DNA of 14,532 bases. Source: an uncultured Collinsella sp. GTDB taxonomy: Bacteria > Actinomycetota > Coriobacteriia > Coriobacteriales > Coriobacteriaceae. Positions within the stretch are counted from its first letter, which is position 1. Every line of letters begins with the position of its first letter. A program made the translations under genes and the position numbers. Location of the stretch: the NCBI GenBank assembly GCA_900554905.1, contig USJB01000008.1, forward strand, positions 1 through 14,532. The letters are read 5' to 3'. The notes under the pieces are model-generated. The model was given only the letters and a program-made list of their open reading frames with translations, was not told the origin of the DNA and did no database searches. Below are positions 13,241 to 14,532 of this stretch, one piece after another.

Positions 13241-13936
13241 ATGAACGAGCGCATTTTGGTAGTTGATGACGAGAAGGCCATCGCCGACTTGGTTGGTATC
13301 TACCTTACAAAAGAGGGCTTTGATGTCCAGATTGCCTATAGCGGGGCCGATGCTGCCAAGGCAATCTTGGAGCAGGAGTTCGATTTGGCGCTGCTGGATG
13401 TCATGCTGCCCGATATCGATGGATTTGAGCTGCTGCGTACGATCCGTTCCAGCCATACCTATCCTGTGATCATGCTGACGGCGCGCGATGCCCAGCAAGA
13501 CAAGATCGAGGGCCTTTCGCTTGGTGCGGACGATTACGTGGTTAAGCCGTTCCGCCCGCTGGAGCTCATCGCGCGTGTGCACGCTCAGCTTCGCCGCTAC
13601 ACCAGCTACGGTAGCCGTGCGCAGGCGGCCGAGTCGCCGACCATTCAGCTCGACGGCTTGGAGATCAACCGCGATGCTCGTTCCGTAACGGTGGACGGTG
13701 CACCGGTACGCCTCACACCCACCGAGTATTCAATCTTGCTGTATCTGGTCGAGCATCGCGGCAGCGTGGTGGCCGTGGAGGACCTGTTCCGCGCGGTATG
13801 GAACGAGGACTTTATGCCCGGCTCCAACAATACGGTGATGGTGCACATTCGCCACTTGCGCGAAAAGATCGGCGACGATGCTCAAAAGCCGCGCTTTATC
13901 AAAAACGTCTGGGGCGTCGGCTACATCATCGAATAA
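13241..13936 (+). CDS. OmpR/VanR-family two-component response regulator
   Basis: A 231-residue DNA-binding regulator with a complete receiver domain. It has Asp9-Asp10, phosphoacceptor Asp53 in LLDVMLPDIDGFELL, the switch threonine in MLTARD (Thr80) and Lys102 in KPF. The C-terminal winged helix (about 133-231) contains LTPTEYSILLYLVEHRG, the recognition-helix region NNTVMVHIRHLREKIG and the closing VWGVGYIIE wing. The pattern is closest to the VanR/RegX-like branch of the OmpR family; this does not imply vancomycin resistance, since no van ligase or VanX genes are visible. The next gene, starting 26 bases after its stop, is the sensor kinase. Its divergent neighbour is a peptidoglycan carboxypeptidase, which makes a cell-envelope role plausible but unproven. 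Confidence 0.95.
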   Translation: MNERILVVDDEKAIADLVGIYLTKEGFDVQIAYSGADAAKAILEQEFDLALLDVMLPDIDGFELLRTIRSSHTYPVIMLTARDAQQDKIEGLSLGADDYVVKPFRPLELIARVHAQLRRYTSYGSRAQAAESPTIQLDGLEINRDARSVTVDGAPVRLTPTEYSILLYLVEHRGSVVAVEDLFRAVWNEDFMPGSNNTVMVHIRHLREKIGDDAQKPRFIKNVWGVGYIIE

Positions 13937-13962
13937 CGCTTTTCGCTTGTGAGGATCTTGAT

Positions 13963-14532
13963 ATGACAAAAGACGATAGGCAAGCGTTCGAGGTGCCCGA
14001 TCGACTCTTTGAATACGTGAGGTCAGTCGTCGACAACCGCGCACTTGCAACGGTGCTGCTCTTTTTGTTGACCTTGCTGCTGATTGGCATTGATAACATC
14101 GCTGGAATCTTGGCGGTGCTGCTTGTCGGCTTTTTGCTGATCGATCGATTTGAGATCGTGCGCCGCTGCGTGGTGATTGGCGGCGCCGCGTGGGCCATGA
14201 CGTTGGCGATCGGCGCCATGGCGCTCGGCGGCTTCGAAGGGCCGGTGCTGTTCGATGCCGGCTTTGTATTCAACATGCTTGGCTTTGTGCTGGCACTTGC
14301 CGTGTGCGTGCTGTTCTTGTGCGGCCGCGCCCTGTACTACCAGGGCTACGAGCAGGGCGAGCAGCATGCCGATTGTGTGCTGGCCGCTCGTATTCAAGAT
14401 CGCCTGATCGATCACCCCGACACCTGGGATAACATCGACGGCGACTTCTTGGAGGTCGAGGGCGCCCTTAACCGCGTGCGTGACCGTGAGCGCAAGGTGC
14501 AGCAAGCTCTGCGTGACGAGTCGCATCGCAAG
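13963..14532 (+). CDS. Sensor histidine kinase, N-terminal membrane part (cut by window edge)
   Basis: The frame is open from ATG 13963 to the last base (190 residues), with GAGGA 7 bases upstream of the ATG. Four membrane segments are visible at about 27-43, 46-61, 68-90 and 100-122, with only short loops outside the membrane. This suggests a sensor that detects a signal in or at the membrane rather than with a large extracellular domain. A cytoplasmic helical region follows, ending RVRDRERKVQQALRDESHRK, the usual lead-in to a dimerisation/phosphoacceptor (H-box) helix, which lies beyond the window. Its position directly after an OmpR-type regulator supports the kinase call. The kinase domains themselves are not visible. 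Confidence 0.8.
   Translation, partial: MTKDDRQAFEVPDRLFEYVRSVVDNRALATVLLFLLTLLLIGIDNIAGILAVLLVGFLLIDRFEIVRRCVVIGGAAWAMTLAIGAMALGGFEGPVLFDAGFVFNMLGFVLALAVCVLFLCGRALYYQGYEQGEQHADCVLAARIQDRLIDHPDTWDNIDGDFLEVEGALNRVRDRERKVQQALRDESHRK

Noticed and set aside
13241..14532. Vancomycin resistance locus
   Set aside because: The regulator resembles the VanR branch, but no D-Ala-D-Lac/Ser ligase, VanH or VanX gene is visible, and such regulators are common housekeeping proteins.

Overview
The window looks like chromosomal DNA of a high-GC Gram-positive of the Coriobacteriia, most likely Collinsella or a close relative. I base this on the GC-rich codon use, strong AGGAG-type ribosome binding sites, compact GNRA/UUCG-loop terminators, and protein sequences that read like that group. 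The genus is inference, since no search was possible.

Layout. (1) 1-1008, minus strand: an energy-coupling-factor (ECF) vitamin/metal importer operon, with EcfT first and the start of an ATPase gene cut by the window edge. (2) 1184-3775, plus strand: glmU and prs, each followed by an intrinsic terminator. (3) 3857-5585: an accessory insertion. Two ~200-bp elements, each bounded by inverted copies of the same ~27-bp unit, flank a Vsr/DUF559-like gene broken by one in-frame TAG. (4) 5700-6329: pth, the usual genomic companion of prs. (5) 6342-6477: a nested palindromic element between convergent pth and an unlisted 57-residue membrane protein gene (6488-6661, minus). (6) 6773-8056: serS, with a short promoter region shared with the small membrane gene that carries three palindromes. 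(7) 8230-11384: two conserved-looking proteins of unknown function (125 and 813 residues), with tRNA-Arg(ACG) between them and tRNA-Ser(GCU) after them. Each tRNA has its own terminator, followed about 80 bp on by an inverted T-arm-like sequence. (8) 11701-13041, minus: a secreted D,D-carboxypeptidase (peptidase S11). (9) 13241 to the end, plus, divergent from it: an OmpR/VanR-type response regulator and the membrane half of its sensor kinase.

How the genes relate. GlmU makes UDP-GlcNAc for the wall, Prs makes PRPP, Pth recycles peptidyl-tRNA, and SerS charges tRNA-Ser, one of whose genes is in the window. The carboxypeptidase trims peptidoglycan stem peptides, and the adjacent divergent two-component system is a plausible but unproven wall-related regulator. 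The least explained parts are the four-copy inverted-repeat cassette at prs/pth, the nested palindrome after pth, the inverted T-arm copies after the tRNAs, and the 813-residue protein.
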